A stretch of DNA of 64,000 bases from Emticicia sp. CRIBPO (GTDB taxonomy: Bacteria > Bacteroidota > Bacteroidia > Cytophagales > Spirosomataceae). The stretch's first letter is position 1, and every line of letters starts with the position of its first letter. A program made the position numbers and the translations under genes. Location of the stretch: NCBI RefSeq assembly GCF_009905725.1, contig NZ_JAAAKV010000002.1, forward strand, positions 434,001 through 498,000, read 5' to 3'. Shown here piece after piece: positions 40,742 through 50,484 of the stretch. The notes beneath the pieces were generated by a model that was not told the origin of the DNA, did not search any database, and saw only the letters and a list, made by a program, of their open reading frames with translations.

Positions 40742-43375
40742 TCAACCCAGTTTCCTGATCGCTTCTTCCAGAACCTTTATCTTGGAATCTGCATCGGCCA
40801 GCTTGTCTTTTTCACGTTGGACGATGTCACCTTTGGCATTGGCTACGAAACGTTCGTTGGAGAGTTTAGCCTCCACAGACTTTTTGAAACCTATGATGTA
40901 TTCGAGTTCTTTCTGAAGGCTTTCTTTTTCTGATTCCACGTCCAGGTTACCTCCCAGGTCAAGACCGAATTCGTCCGCCTTGATGACCAGACTCTGACCT
41001 TTTACGGCCTCCGTCACAAAAGTAATTTCAGTGATATTCCCCAGTTTTTTGATCAAAGCCACCAGGTGATCATACCTGGAAGGTGTTTCTGCCTTGATGC
41101 TCAGCGGCAGGGCTTCTTTGGGAGAAATCTGTTTGCTGTTACGGGTATTTCTGATCCAGGAGATCAGTTCAGATAAAATATCAAAATCTGCCAGTATCTC
41201 TTTATCAATATCGCCGCCCATTGGAAATGCTTCCACACAAATACTGGCCTTCTCGCCTCTCGGCTGAATGCTGTGCCAGATTTCTTCAGTGATAAATGGC
41301 ATCCACGGATGTACCAGACGCATCAGCTCGTCAAAGAAAGCAAGTGTGGTATCGTACGTCTGCTGATCAATCGGCAGGCTTTTACCATCCACATAAGCGG
41401 GCTTCACCATTTCCAGGTACTGGGAACAGAAATCGTTCCAGATCAGGTTATAGGTACTCAGCAAAGCATCAGACATACGGTATTTGTCGTAGTGATCGAG
41501 CACCTCCGCTACCGTAGTGTTTAACCTGGCCCTGAACCACCGGATAGCCGAAGCATTGCCCCCTGACTGGGTTTCTTCTGAAGAAATCTCCCAGCCTTTT
41601 ACCAGCCTGAAGGCATTCCATATCTTGTTGCTGAAATTACGGCCTTGTTCTACGAGTTTTTCGTCAAACGGCAGGTCGTTCCCGGCCGGAGAGCTGAACA
41701 ACATGCCGGTTCTTACGCCGTCTGCCCCGTATTTTTCGATCAGATCGAGCGGGTCAGGGGAATTACCCAGGGATTTGGACATTTTCCTTCCCTGCTTGTC
41801 TCTGACGATCCCGGTCAGGTAGATATTTTTAAACGGATAAGTGCCTTTGTACTCATACCCGGCGATGATCATCCTGGCTACCCAGAAAAACAGGATTTCG
41901 GGGGCGGTTACAAGATCATTGGTCGGATAATAATATTTGATGTCTTCGTTTTCAGGGTCTTTGAAGCCGTCAAAAACCGAAATAGGCCACAGCCATGAGC
42001 TGAACCAGGTGTCCAGAACGTCCTCATCCTGGTGCAAATCCTGCTCACTTAAGGCAAAAAGCTGGTATTTCTCCCTGGCGATCTTGAGGGCTTCTTTTTT
42101 AGACTTGGCCACGATACAACGGCCGTCTTCCATATAATAAGCCGGAATGCGGTGTCCCCACCACAACTGGCGGCTGATACACCAGTCACGGACGTTCTCC
42201 ATCCAGTGATTATAAGTATTTTTAAACTTCGGTGGAATCAATCTGATGGTGTCATCCATCACGTTCTGATGGGCAGGCTCGGCCATGCGTTTCATTTTCA
42301 TGAACCATTGCAACGAGATCCGAGGCTCTATGACGGCACCGGTACGCTCAGAAGTACCTACGTTCGATTTATAATCTTCTGATTTCACCAGGTGGCCGGC
42401 TTCGTCCAGGAGTTTGATAATTTTCTTACGGGCAATGAAACGGTCCTCCCCTACCAGTATCCTGGCTTTCTCGTTCAGGGTACCATCTTCATTCAGGATG
42501 TCAATGACTTCCAGGCCGTGTTTTTCACCCAGGGCAAAGTCGTTCTGGTCATGGGCGGGAGTTACTTTCAAACCGCCTGTACCAAATTCTATCTCTACAT
42601 ATTCATCGGCAATGATCGGAATTTCCCTGTCAATCAGCGGAATTCTCACTTTTTTACCGATCAGGTGCTGGTATCTCGGGTCAGCCGGATTCACACAAAT
42701 GGCCGCATCAGCCATGATGGTCTCTGGACGCACCGTAGCGATCGTGACGGAACCTTCGTCTCCATCATAACGGATATATACCAGCTTTTGCTGGATTTCT
42801 TTGGCAATTACTTCTTCGTCAGAAACGGTGGTTTTGGCCTGCGGGTCCCAGTTGACCATCCTGTAACCTCTGTATATTTCACCTTTGTTATGCAGGTCAA
42901 CAAAAACCTCGATCACCGCATCATAAAGACTTTCTTCCATGGTGAAGCGGGTACGGTCCCAGTCGCAGGAAGCTCCGAGTTTACGCAGCTGTGAAAGGAT
43001 GATCCCGCCGTATTTCTCTGTCCATTCCCAGCAGTACTTCAAAAATTCCTCGCGGCTCAGGTCTGCTTTATTAATGCCTTTTTCCTTGAGCATAGCCACT
43101 ACTTTGGCTTCCGTGGCAATAGACGCATGGTCGGTACCCGGAACCCAGCAGGCTTCCTTTCCTTCCATCCTGGCCTTGCGGATCAACACATCCTGTATGG
43201 TATTGTTAAGCATATGTCCCATATGAAGCACCCCTGTGACATTCGGCGGTGGAATGACGATGGTATATGGCTCTTTATCCGGATTCGGTTTAGAACTGAA
43301 AAACTTGTTTTCCGTCCAGTATTGATACCATTTGTCTTCAATTTCTTTGGGAGAGTATGTCTTTGAAATTTCCAT
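40742..43375 (-). CDS. valS: Valyl-tRNA synthetase
   Basis: 877 residues. A class I synthetase that charges tRNA-Val and edits Thr-tRNA-Val. The HIGH-type motif lies in PPNVTGVLHMGHMLNNTIQD near residue 45. The CP1 editing region includes TVRPETIMADAAICVNP. The KMSKS loop is GRKMSKSLGNSPDPL, and WWGHRIPAYY is present. The C-terminal arm is the ValS coiled coil (ESEKESLQKELEYIIGFKKS). The ATG at 43375 (MEISKTYSPKEIEDKW) is chosen over a start 21 codons upstream because family conservation begins there. Confidence 0.97.
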   Translation of the reverse strand: MEISKTYSPKEIEDKWYQYWTENKFFSSKPNPDKEPYTIVIPPPNVTGVLHMGHMLNNTIQDVLIRKARMEGKEACWVPGTDHASIATEAKVVAMLKEKGINKADLSREEFLKYCWEWTEKYGGIILSQLRKLGASCDWDRTRFTMEESLYDAVIEVFVDLHNKGEIYRGYRMVNWDPQAKTTVSDEEVIAKEIQQKLVYIRYDGDEGSVTIATVRPETIMADAAICVNPADPRYQHLIGKKVRIPLIDREIPIIADEYVEIEFGTGGLKVTPAHDQNDFALGEKHGLEVIDILNEDGTLNEKARILVGEDRFIARKKIIKLLDEAGHLVKSEDYKSNVGTSERTGAVIEPRISLQWFMKMKRMAEPAHQNVMDDTIRLIPPKFKNTYNHWMENVRDWCISRQLWWGHRIPAYYMEDGRCIVAKSKKEALKIAREKYQLFALSEQDLHQDEDVLDTWFSSWLWPISVFDGFKDPENEDIKYYYPTNDLVTAPEILFFWVARMIIAGYEYKGTYPFKNIYLTGIVRDKQGRKMSKSLGNSPDPLDLIEKYGADGVRTGMLFSSPAGNDLPFDEKLVEQGRNFSNKIWNAFRLVKGWEISSEETQSGGNASAIRWFRARLNTTVAEVLDHYDKYRMSDALLSTYNLIWNDFCSQYLEMVKPAYVDGKSLPIDQQTYDTTLAFFDELMRLVHPWMPFITEEIWHSIQPRGEKASICVEAFPMGGDIDKEILADFDILSELISWIRNTRNSKQISPKEALPLSIKAETPSRYDHLVALIKKLGNITEITFVTEAVKGQSLVIKADEFGLDLGGNLDVESEKESLQKELEYIIGFKKSVEAKLSNERFVANAKGDIVQREKDKLADADSKIKVLEEAIRKLG

Positions 43376-43435
43376 TATTAAGTGTTGGCTTGCGGCTTTT
43401 GGCAATAAGTTCTTTTTATCAGATGAAACAAGGTG

Positions 43436-43443
43436 CAAAAATA
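43436..43443 (-). promoter_or_regulatory. Probable -7 box (TATTTTTG) of valS
   Basis: On the minus strand the octamer TATTTTTG lies 60 bp upstream of the valS ATG and fits TAnnTTTG. No clear -33 TTTG is present. The leader would be about 55 nt. Confidence 0.45.
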
Positions 43444-43491
43444 GTAAAAATGTAAGGAAGCATTATTATGGCATGGAGAAAATGTGCACAG

Positions 43492-43511
43492 CCCCGGGTT
43501 GAAACCCGGGG
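43492..43511. other. GC-rich hairpin between valS and the DUF1501 gene
   Basis: CCCCGGGTT (43492-43500) pairs perfectly with AACCCGGGG (43503-43511) across a two-base gap, in otherwise AT-rich DNA. It has no T-run on either strand. It could be a dispersed palindrome or part of the 3' end of the DUF1501 transcript. Confidence 0.45.
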
Positions 43512-43672
43512 TAGAATATTAAAAAAGCCGGCACAACAAAATAATGACCGGAAGGATGCCAAGATCGCTCTCTTCAGATCTCAGTTTATAATCCAGGAAA
43601 ATGAAGGTAATTGCGTGTAACCGCAAAATTCGGGATAAACGCTAAGGACTCGATTTATATTTTCCCCAATTT

Positions 43673-44872
43673 TTAAATAAAATCAAGGGCCTCAAAACTT
43701 TTATTCAGAATGTGCTGGTCTTTAACCTTGAGCCATTTCTCCAGAAGGGTGCTGTAAACCTGGCGAAAGTCGACCTGGTATTTCAGATCTCCTGAATCAA
43801 GATTGGCGAGGTCTGGAGCATGATTATAAATACCGCTCTTTTTCAACTTTCCTCCAAAGATATGTACATTATTAGCGGTGCCGTGATCAGTGCCTTTGCT
43901 GGCGTTTTGTTCTACCCGTCGGCCGAATTCAGAAAAAGTAAAGACCAGTGTATCGTCAAGCTTGTCATTAAGTTTGAGATCTTTGAGAAAAGTACTCATG
44001 CCCTCACTGTATTGTTTCAACAGGTTTCCCTGTTGTGCCACCTGGTTGGCGTGGGTATCAAAACCACTCAGGGAAACGTAATAAACCCGGGTCCTGAGTC
44101 CTGAACAGATAAATTTAGCAACCGTTTTCAATTGATTGGCGAAACCTGACTTGGGGTACTCCGTCTGCGAAGTGTAAATTTTGGACGTGTTCTGAATGTA
44201 GTCAGCAGAAGAAGAAGTTTCGATCATCGTCTTATACAGATAGCCCAGGTTATCTTCTCCCATCAAATCTTTCTCCTGGTTCAGGATATTCTTAAAAAAG
44301 GGATCCCTGGTATTGTTGTAAAGCCGGGCAGGGTCTTTAACTGCCAGACCTTTTTTATTCACTCCTTTCAACGCGAGTGACAGTTTGTCATCCACCTCGA
44401 TGGCATGATAAGGGTCACTGCAGGTCTGGCAGTTGCTGTCGAGGTAGCGGCCGATCCATCCGGTAGACAAAAACTGGTTGCTGTCACTCCCGCTTTGCCA
44501 GATGTCCATCGAGCGGAAGTGGGACCGGTCGGGATTGGGATAACCCACATCATTGATGATACCCATCCAGCCCTGGTCATAAATTTCTCTCAAAGCCGAC
44601 ATGTTGGGATTCAGGCCCTGCATGTCATTCAGCTTGATCACCTCTTCAGCTTTTAAGGCTATATTTTTACGTTTCTGATAGTAGATATCATTGCCATAAG
44701 GTACGATGGTATTGAGCCCGTCATTACCCCCGGAAAGCTGGATGATCACCAGGTTTTTAAATGAAGCGATATCCTCCATCCCCATGGCTTCAACGGGTTT
44801 GATAAACGCCGGAATAAGGAAAGTTCCTGCTGCTGCAAAGGCCGAGTTTTTTAAAAAGTCTCTCCGTTTCAT
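43673..44872 (-). CDS. DUF1501 family exported protein
   Basis: 399 residues. The N-terminus MKRRDFLKNSAFAAAGTF is a twin-arginine-type signal. IIQLSGGNDGLNTIVPY, the PNPDRSHFRSMDIWQSG block and FTFSEFGRRVEQNASKGTDH followed by GTANN are DUF1501 hallmarks, with a sulfatase/alkaline-phosphatase-like arrangement of Asp and His residues. The biochemical role is not established. It lies 21 bp downstream of a DUF1800 gene, a pairing common in Bacteroidota and Planctomycetota, so the products probably act together in the periplasm. Confidence 0.92.
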   Translation of the reverse strand: MKRRDFLKNSAFAAAGTFLIPAFIKPVEAMGMEDIASFKNLVIIQLSGGNDGLNTIVPYGNDIYYQKRKNIALKAEEVIKLNDMQGLNPNMSALREIYDQGWMGIINDVGYPNPDRSHFRSMDIWQSGSDSNQFLSTGWIGRYLDSNCQTCSDPYHAIEVDDKLSLALKGVNKKGLAVKDPARLYNNTRDPFFKNILNQEKDLMGEDNLGYLYKTMIETSSSADYIQNTSKIYTSQTEYPKSGFANQLKTVAKFICSGLRTRVYYVSLSGFDTHANQVAQQGNLLKQYSEGMSTFLKDLKLNDKLDDTLVFTFSEFGRRVEQNASKGTDHGTANNVHIFGGKLKKSGIYNHAPDLANLDSGDLKYQVDFRQVYSTLLEKWLKVKDQHILNKSFEALDFI

Positions 44873-44893
44873 TTTAATCTTTGGTTAAGTGTA

Positions 44894-46345
44894 TTAACAA
44901 AGCTGATATTCAGGCATACTGGCAATTTCAATGGCGGTACTCCTCAGGCCCTTATTATCTGAAATCATTTGGGTGATTTTAGGGGTTAGTTGAGGCTGAA
45001 GCAGGAAGGCCGCCATATCCATAGGCTTGAAATTTTGAGGAAAAGTACCGGAAAACTTAGCCCAGTTTACAACCGTTTTGACCTTTGACTTGGGTTTCAC
45101 CATTTGGTTAGCCATATCTGTGCCTGATTTACTCATCGCAATGGCGGCCTCGTCTTCAGGATCGGCCTTTCCACTGAAATCAATGACCCCGTTATTCAGG
45201 ATAGTTGCCGGAAGTTTTAATCTGTACATCAGAGAAGAGCTGTCGATCCAGTTTTTCCCGCCCGGCCAGCCGGCTACGTTGGGAGGATTGAACAGATATT
45301 GTCCCATGCTGCTCTGGAATTGAATAAGGACCAGTGGATCTTCATACTTCACAAAGAATCCCCTGCTGAGGCCCACAAGTAATTCAACCGGCGATTTGAT
45401 TTTGGAGCCCACATAAGCGGGATCATAAAACCAGTCTGACTTAAACAGGGCTTTCATCATGGCCGAGATGTTGTACTTGTTTTTATAAAGCACCTCCGCA
45501 AGTTCTTTGATATGGCCATCATGAGGAGTATCACTGACAAAAAACAGAAAGACTTTGGAAGCAATAAAAAGGGCCGTTTCCTTTTTCTCCAGGAGGATAT
45601 CAATGATGGCCTCTCCATCAAAGTTACCCGTTTTCCCGAAAAAGGTCTTTTCTCCTTCGTCATGGAATTTGGGGTTAAATTCAAATGCCCAGTCTTTGTT
45701 ATAAGTCCAGCCGGTAAAGGCACGAGCCGATTCTTTGATATCTTTTTCAGTGTATTTGCCTTGCCCTAAGGTAAAAAGCTCCATCAGTTCACGGGCAAAG
45801 TTCTCGTTGGGTTTTCCTTTTCGATTTTGCTGATTATTGAGATACTGCAGCATCGCCGGAGATTTGGATACCTCTATCAGAAGAGTCCGGAAATCACCCA
45901 ATGCGTTCCGATGCATCAGGTTATATAATTGTTGTGCAAAATAGGGGTTGTCAGACCGGCAGGCAAAATGGCCTTGCCATAAAAGGGTCATTTTGTCACG
46001 CAGAGAGGATGATGCATTCATCATCTTTTGCATGTAAAATGTATTTAAAAATGTGCTTTGATGGTTTCTTACTTTCACAAAAGATTTCTTCAGTTCTTTT
46101 TCCTCTTCTGTCAGTTCTCTTTTACCATTTAGTAATGCACTGTCTTCATACTGCTTTTTTATCTGCTGATATGAAAACAAGGTTATTTCTTCAACCTTCC
46201 GGGCTTCTTCGAATAAGAAATCAACGGTCCCGGATACTTTCTTCTTACGTAGTTTGATCAGCTGATCGTAAGGAATCCCGAAACCGGCACGACTGAAGAG
46301 GTGTTTTACAGCTATCAAGTTATCCATGGCATTTATATTTAACAT
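44894..46345 (-). CDS. DUF1800 family protein
   Basis: 483 residues from the first ATG, or 477 if the ATG at 46327 is used. LFSRAGFGIPYDQL, LRDKMTLLWQGHFACR, NQQNRKGKPNENFARELMEL, FTLGQGKYTEKDIKESARAF and PPNVAGWPGGKNWID are the standard DUF1800 blocks. The protein is mainly helical and has no obvious signal peptide here, although its partner carries a Tat-type signal. Function is unknown. It is the first gene of a two-gene unit with DUF1501. Confidence 0.92.
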   Translation of the reverse strand: MLNINAMDNLIAVKHLFSRAGFGIPYDQLIKLRKKKVSGTVDFLFEEARKVEEITLFSYQQIKKQYEDSALLNGKRELTEEEKELKKSFVKVRNHQSTFLNTFYMQKMMNASSSLRDKMTLLWQGHFACRSDNPYFAQQLYNLMHRNALGDFRTLLIEVSKSPAMLQYLNNQQNRKGKPNENFARELMELFTLGQGKYTEKDIKESARAFTGWTYNKDWAFEFNPKFHDEGEKTFFGKTGNFDGEAIIDILLEKKETALFIASKVFLFFVSDTPHDGHIKELAEVLYKNKYNISAMMKALFKSDWFYDPAYVGSKIKSPVELLVGLSRGFFVKYEDPLVLIQFQSSMGQYLFNPPNVAGWPGGKNWIDSSSLMYRLKLPATILNNGVIDFSGKADPEDEAAIAMSKSGTDMANQMVKPKSKVKTVVNWAKFSGTFPQNFKPMDMAAFLLQPQLTPKITQMISDNKGLRSTAIEIASMPEYQLC

Positions 46346-46497
46346 TGGACACCATTCTGACGAAATGGTTTAAGAGAGCCATCGTGATTTCAGTAAACAA
46401 TCGGGTTCTGCCCCAATGATCTGAAAGGTTTTTAAACTCAAAGCAGTTATTATGTCAATAAATCCAAAACAGCCATATCCCTATGGCACTTCACAAC

Positions 46498-46528
46498 GAA
46501 GCCGGCACAATCACATTGCACCGGCTTC
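46498..46528. terminator. Strong hairpin downstream of the prolyl oligopeptidase gene
   Basis: GAAGCCGG (46498-46505) pairs with CCGGCTTC (46521-46528). Inside them CAAT pairs with ATTG across a CA/CA internal loop. T-runs are weak on both strands, so termination efficiency is uncertain. It starts 22 bp past the stop codon at 46550. Confidence 0.55.
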
Positions 46529-46549
46529 TTAAAAATCTTATCAGAATCC

Positions 46550-48676
46550 TCAAAACTTAGGTTTCACGCCCATATTCCAGAAAATAAAGGAATAAATATC
46601 TGAGGTCATTTCGATGTTCTTTTTGGTGTTGGAGGCTCCGTGCCCTGAATTGACATCGACCCTGATCAGCAAAGGGTTCTTAGAGGATGCCGCTGCTTTT
46701 TCCTGCAGCTCAGCTGCATATTTAAACGAGTGGGCAGGCACCACACGGTCGTCATGGTCAGCCGTAGTGATCAGTGTAGCCGGATAATTAACACCTGTTT
46801 TGATATTGTGAAGGGGTGAATAAGCCCTTAAGACTTTGAACTCTTCCGCATTATCAGCCGAGCCGTAATCTGCGATCCAGTTCCAGCCGATGGTGAACTT
46901 ATGAAAACGAAGCATGTCCATCACTCCTACCTGTGGAATGGCTACCTTGGCCAGGTCTGGTCTCTGGTTGACTACCGCACCTACTAAAAGGCCACCATTA
47001 GAACCCCCGCGAAGGGCCAGATGCTGATTATCACAATATTTATTGGCCACCAGGTATTCTCCGGCAGCAATGAAGTCATCAAAAACATTCTGCTTTTTAA
47101 GTTTCATGCCTTGTTCGTGCCAGCTTTCGCCATATTCGCTTCCTCCCCTGAGGTTGGCCGAGGCATATACGCCACCCTGCTCCAGGAACGGGATCAGCAA
47201 CGGGCTGAATGACGGGTTAAGGCTGATGTTGAATCCACCGTAGCCATACAGAATGGTCGGATTTTGTCCGTCCAGCTTCAATCCTTTTTTATAGACGATA
47301 AACATCGGCACTTTGGTGCCGTCTTTACTGGTATAAAACACCTGCTTGGTCTCAAAATCTGAAGCCTTGAAATCTACCTCCGGATTTCTGAATACATCAC
47401 TTTTCTTAGTCTTAAATTCATAGGTGAAGATCGTCGGCGGATAAGTGAACGAGGTAAACGTGTAAAATACAAAAGTATCTTCTTTTTCGCCCCCGAAACC
47501 TCCGGCTGTTCCCAGGCCCGGTAACTGGATTTCATTTTCCAGCTTACCTGCCAATGAATAAACATAGGCCCTGGTTGTGACGTCTTTCAGATAGGTCAGA
47601 ATCAGTTTTCCACCCGCACTGCTGACACCCTGAAGCGGTTCTTTTTTCTCAGGAATCAGGTTTTTCCAGGTTTTGGCCGTCAGATCATATGTCTCCACTT
47701 TTTCATTGGGAGCACCCTTGCTGGTCTGGATAATAAAGGTTTGGTCTGTATTCTCCACCACTCCGTAAGAGAAGTCTGTGATTTCTTCTACCACCGGAAC
47801 GAACGTCTTCGAACCTTCCTTACGGTAAAACAGGGCGTTTCCGTCTTTACCCTTACCACGGTCGCTGATGTATAGCAAGGCAAATTTCTCATCTTCTGTA
47901 GTACTTACTGTATGAAAACGCTGCGGATTGGCTTTGTCCTCATAGATCAGTTCATCTTTGTCCTGTGAAGTACCGACCTGGTGATAAAATACCTGGTGGT
48001 TTTCATTTTTGGCAGCCAGGGCCGAGCCTTCAGGTTTCGGATAACGGCTGTAATAAAATCCTCCCTTCTGCCAGGCCAGGCCTGATATTTTTACCCATTC
48101 CAGTTTGTCCGCAAGGGTTTCTTTGGTATCAATATTCATAATAAAAACATCCATCCAGTCGGAGCCACCCTTGGATAAGGCATAGGCTGCGTATTTCCCG
48201 TCTTTGGAAATAGAAAAGTTCATCAGACGCGTAGTGCCGTCGGCAGATAATTTATTAGGATCAATCACCAGCTCCGGTGCGGCTTTCAGGCCTTTCTGAC
48301 GATACAACACCGACTGGTTCTGCAAACCGTCATTTTTCGAGAAGTAAAACCACTCTCCTTTTCTGAAAGGAGCAGAGTATTTGGGATAATTGAAGATTTT
48401 TTCGAGCCTTTCCTGGAACTGCTTGCGGTAAGGAATCTGGGAAAGGTAATCAAAGGTGACTTTATTTTGTTCTTTGACCCATTCAGCAGTTTCCGCAGAA
48501 CGGTCGTCTTCAAGCCAGCGATAAGGGTCTGAGATTTTTGTACCGTTGTAATCGTCTGTATGGTCAATTTTCCTGGTTTGAGGATATTTGTACTGGGCCA
48601 TTATATTGAATGAAATGCTTAAAAAAAGAACAACGGCAGCGAGCCGGCTAAGATTCCTCCTGAGAATAGTTTTCAT
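46550..48676 (-). CDS. Prolyl oligopeptidase (family S9A)
   Basis: 708 residues with a signal peptide ending in LSISFNIMA, so it is probably periplasmic. The N-terminal blade signature YPQTRKIDHTDDYNGTKISDPYRWLEDD starts at the mature end; a seven-bladed propeller and then an alpha/beta-hydrolase domain follow. The catalytic Ser is in RGGSNGGLLVGA near residue 555, the Asp in DHDDRVVPAHSFK and the His in NSGHGASN. It cleaves short proline-containing peptides after Pro. The length is standard for S9A plus a signal peptide. Confidence 0.95.
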   Translation of the reverse strand: MKTILRRNLSRLAAVVLFLSISFNIMAQYKYPQTRKIDHTDDYNGTKISDPYRWLEDDRSAETAEWVKEQNKVTFDYLSQIPYRKQFQERLEKIFNYPKYSAPFRKGEWFYFSKNDGLQNQSVLYRQKGLKAAPELVIDPNKLSADGTTRLMNFSISKDGKYAAYALSKGGSDWMDVFIMNIDTKETLADKLEWVKISGLAWQKGGFYYSRYPKPEGSALAAKNENHQVFYHQVGTSQDKDELIYEDKANPQRFHTVSTTEDEKFALLYISDRGKGKDGNALFYRKEGSKTFVPVVEEITDFSYGVVENTDQTFIIQTSKGAPNEKVETYDLTAKTWKNLIPEKKEPLQGVSSAGGKLILTYLKDVTTRAYVYSLAGKLENEIQLPGLGTAGGFGGEKEDTFVFYTFTSFTYPPTIFTYEFKTKKSDVFRNPEVDFKASDFETKQVFYTSKDGTKVPMFIVYKKGLKLDGQNPTILYGYGGFNISLNPSFSPLLIPFLEQGGVYASANLRGGSEYGESWHEQGMKLKKQNVFDDFIAAGEYLVANKYCDNQHLALRGGSNGGLLVGAVVNQRPDLAKVAIPQVGVMDMLRFHKFTIGWNWIADYGSADNAEEFKVLRAYSPLHNIKTGVNYPATLITTADHDDRVVPAHSFKYAAELQEKAAASSKNPLLIRVDVNSGHGASNTKKNIEMTSDIYSFIFWNMGVKPKF

Positions 48677-48754
48677 AATTTAAATTTATTGATGATTAAG
48701 TTTTTGTAAATCTAAAAGGAAATTATCAAAACTGAAAACAGGATTAACACAACA

Positions 48755-49210
48755 CTAGCTGACAGAAATTATTTTAAAGGTTTTGTCCCTGAAACTGAAG
48801 CTGTCTCCTTCACTTTTGCCCATCAATACCTCCCCGATAGGCGACTGCGGAGAGATGATCATGATCTTTTGCTGATCAATGGTAGCAACGCCGATGCTGA
48901 TGGCAATCATAAACCAACCCATGGAGGTCTCCGTCAGGGCTCCGGGTCTGATGATTTTTGTTTCTTCTTCAAATCTGATTTTCTCAAGCATATTTCGTTC
49001 TCCTTTGGCCTGATGCAGTTGCATGGCATACATATCCCGGTCGTTCTGAGCCATGGCCCTTCCGGTTTCGTACTTGTCGCCTGCCGAACTTTTCGATTCC
49101 CCATTGGCCGAATCCTGTGCGGCCTTTACCGCTTTTTCAGAGGCAAGTATCCTGTTATCAAGGTGTTCGAAGATGAATTCCTTCAGTTTTTCTTTAAAAA
49201 ATAATTCCAT
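48755..49210 (-). CDS. GreA/GreB-family transcription factor
   Basis: 151 residues. The N-terminal half is a coiled coil with acidic residues near its tip (AAQDSANGESKSSAGDKYETG). The C-terminal half ends in SPIGEVLMGKSEGDSFSFRD, the FKBP-like GreA/GreB C-terminal signature. Factors of this kind insert the coiled coil into the RNA polymerase secondary channel and stimulate cleavage of backtracked RNA. Similar Bacteroidota proteins are sometimes mis-annotated as 3-oxoacyl-ACP synthase. It is transcribed away from the 49267 gene, sharing a 56-bp intergenic region. Confidence 0.85.
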   Translation of the reverse strand: MELFFKEKLKEFIFEHLDNRILASEKAVKAAQDSANGESKSSAGDKYETGRAMAQNDRDMYAMQLHQAKGERNMLEKIRFEEETKIIRPGALTETSMGWFMIAISIGVATIDQQKIMIISPQSPIGEVLMGKSEGDSFSFRDKTFKIISVS

Positions 49211-49266
49211 TAGGATTTAAGGGTTTGGCAAAGTTTTTGCACGTATACTGGCTAAATTTATTAATA

Positions 49267-50388
49267 ATGAGTGAAAAAATACAAAAGCAGTTATCCGGTT
49301 ACGGATTACTCATCCTTCTATTTTCTATTGTCCCGCAGCTGTGTCAGGCCCAGATCAAAGCAGAGTTTGTCAGCGGTTATTACATTACCCTCAGCAAAGA
49401 TACGATCAAAGCTGATATCTATTTTGAAGATTGGGTCATTTCGCCCTCGCAGATCAAAGTAAAGACGCCCGGCGAGCAGAAAACCCTGACCACGGATGAT
49501 GTGCTGGGGTTTGGAATCAAAACAAAAACACTGAAAGTCGACTTCACCCCTGTCAGAATGGGGATCAAATACATTCAGTATCCCGATGAAGTGGTTGACT
49601 TCGGCAAATCTCCTTATAGTGAAATCGGAGAAACTTCTTTTTTTGCCAAAAACCTGATCATCGGTGAACATGGGTCTCTTTTCCGCATGGTAGATAAATT
49701 TGAAAAGGAAAGATTTATATTCGGCAAAAACGGATTCAACACTGAGCTTGAGTATTTCACTTACCTAACCCAAAAGAAAGGCTCTGGCGGTCAGACGTTT
49801 CAGTTTGTGTACGACAACTACAAGTCACAGTTAGAATCGCTCTGCAGCGACGCTCCCAAAATGAAAAACAAAACGGCCAAGTATAATGAGCAATCACTGA
49901 AAGACTATATACTGGAATACAACCGCTGCTTTTTAGGAAATGTCGTGGAAGTCCAGAAAACAGAAAAGTCTACTTTGAACTTCATTGCAGGTCTTGGTTA
50001 CGAAAAGACATTTGAATACCTTTCAAATACAGGCTCCGGCATACTTAAGTTTGGCCACACGAACTACCTGCCAAGGATAGAATTCGGAGTCAGGATCAAC
50101 TTCCCTTATAATTTCAGAAACAACTACGTTGAAATTGATTATAATGTGATGGTTTTAGTCATCAAAGAGAAGTCTGCCGTGAGGGGCATCAATCTGACTT
50201 ATGGTGGATTTTTAAAAAGTAAAAACAACATACAGCTGGGCTATGCCACAGGAATCACGGAAGGGAAAAACATATTCATAGGCAGTGGACTCGCCTACAA
50301 AAAGAAAATCATCCTGGACATTAAATATGGTGTGTACCCTATCAAAGGCACTTTGAGCGGGGTGCTCAAATATGCGATCGGTAAGTGA
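49267..50388 (+). CDS. Secreted protein of unknown family, tandem paralogue 1
   Basis: 373 residues from the ATG at 49267; an upstream in-frame TTG would only lengthen the N-terminus. The signal peptide is GLLILLFSIVPQLCQA. The mature protein begins with GYYITLSKDTIKADIYFEDW and IKVKTPGEQKTLTTDDVLGFG. A central block contains ESLCSDAPKMKNKTAKYNEQ, YNRCFLGNVVEVQK, and the C-terminal half alternates in beta strands. Paralogue 2 directly downstream shares all of these blocks. Two conserved Cys (in LCSDAP and NRCF) may form a disulfide. A surface or outer-membrane role is likely; no function is known. Confidence 0.8.
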   Translation: MSEKIQKQLSGYGLLILLFSIVPQLCQAQIKAEFVSGYYITLSKDTIKADIYFEDWVISPSQIKVKTPGEQKTLTTDDVLGFGIKTKTLKVDFTPVRMGIKYIQYPDEVVDFGKSPYSEIGETSFFAKNLIIGEHGSLFRMVDKFEKERFIFGKNGFNTELEYFTYLTQKKGSGGQTFQFVYDNYKSQLESLCSDAPKMKNKTAKYNEQSLKDYILEYNRCFLGNVVEVQKTEKSTLNFIAGLGYEKTFEYLSNTGSGILKFGHTNYLPRIEFGVRINFPYNFRNNYVEIDYNVMVLVIKEKSAVRGINLTYGGFLKSKNNIQLGYATGITEGKNIFIGSGLAYKKKIILDIKYGVYPIKGTLSGVLKYAIGK

Positions 50389-50436
50389 TCAAACTCATTT
50401 TTAAAGGTCGATTAACGAATAAAACTTATTCAAAAA

Positions 50437-50467
50437 TTGCATATGTAAGTAAGAAAACATATTTTTG
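50437..50467 (+). promoter_or_regulatory. Promoter of paralogue 2 (TTG-N20-TATTTTTG)
   Basis: TTG at 50437-50439 and TATTTTTG at 50460-50467 have the 20-bp spacing expected of Bacteroidota sigma-A promoters (TTTG-N19-21-TAnnTTTG). The predicted start site is about 5-8 bp downstream, close to the ATG at 50485. This is the best-spaced promoter in the window. Confidence 0.6.
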
Positions 50468-50484
50468 AACACATATACGTCCCT

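Noticed and set aside
41273-43366. Several long frames opposite valS
   Set aside because: All are antisense shadows of the well-supported valS frame.
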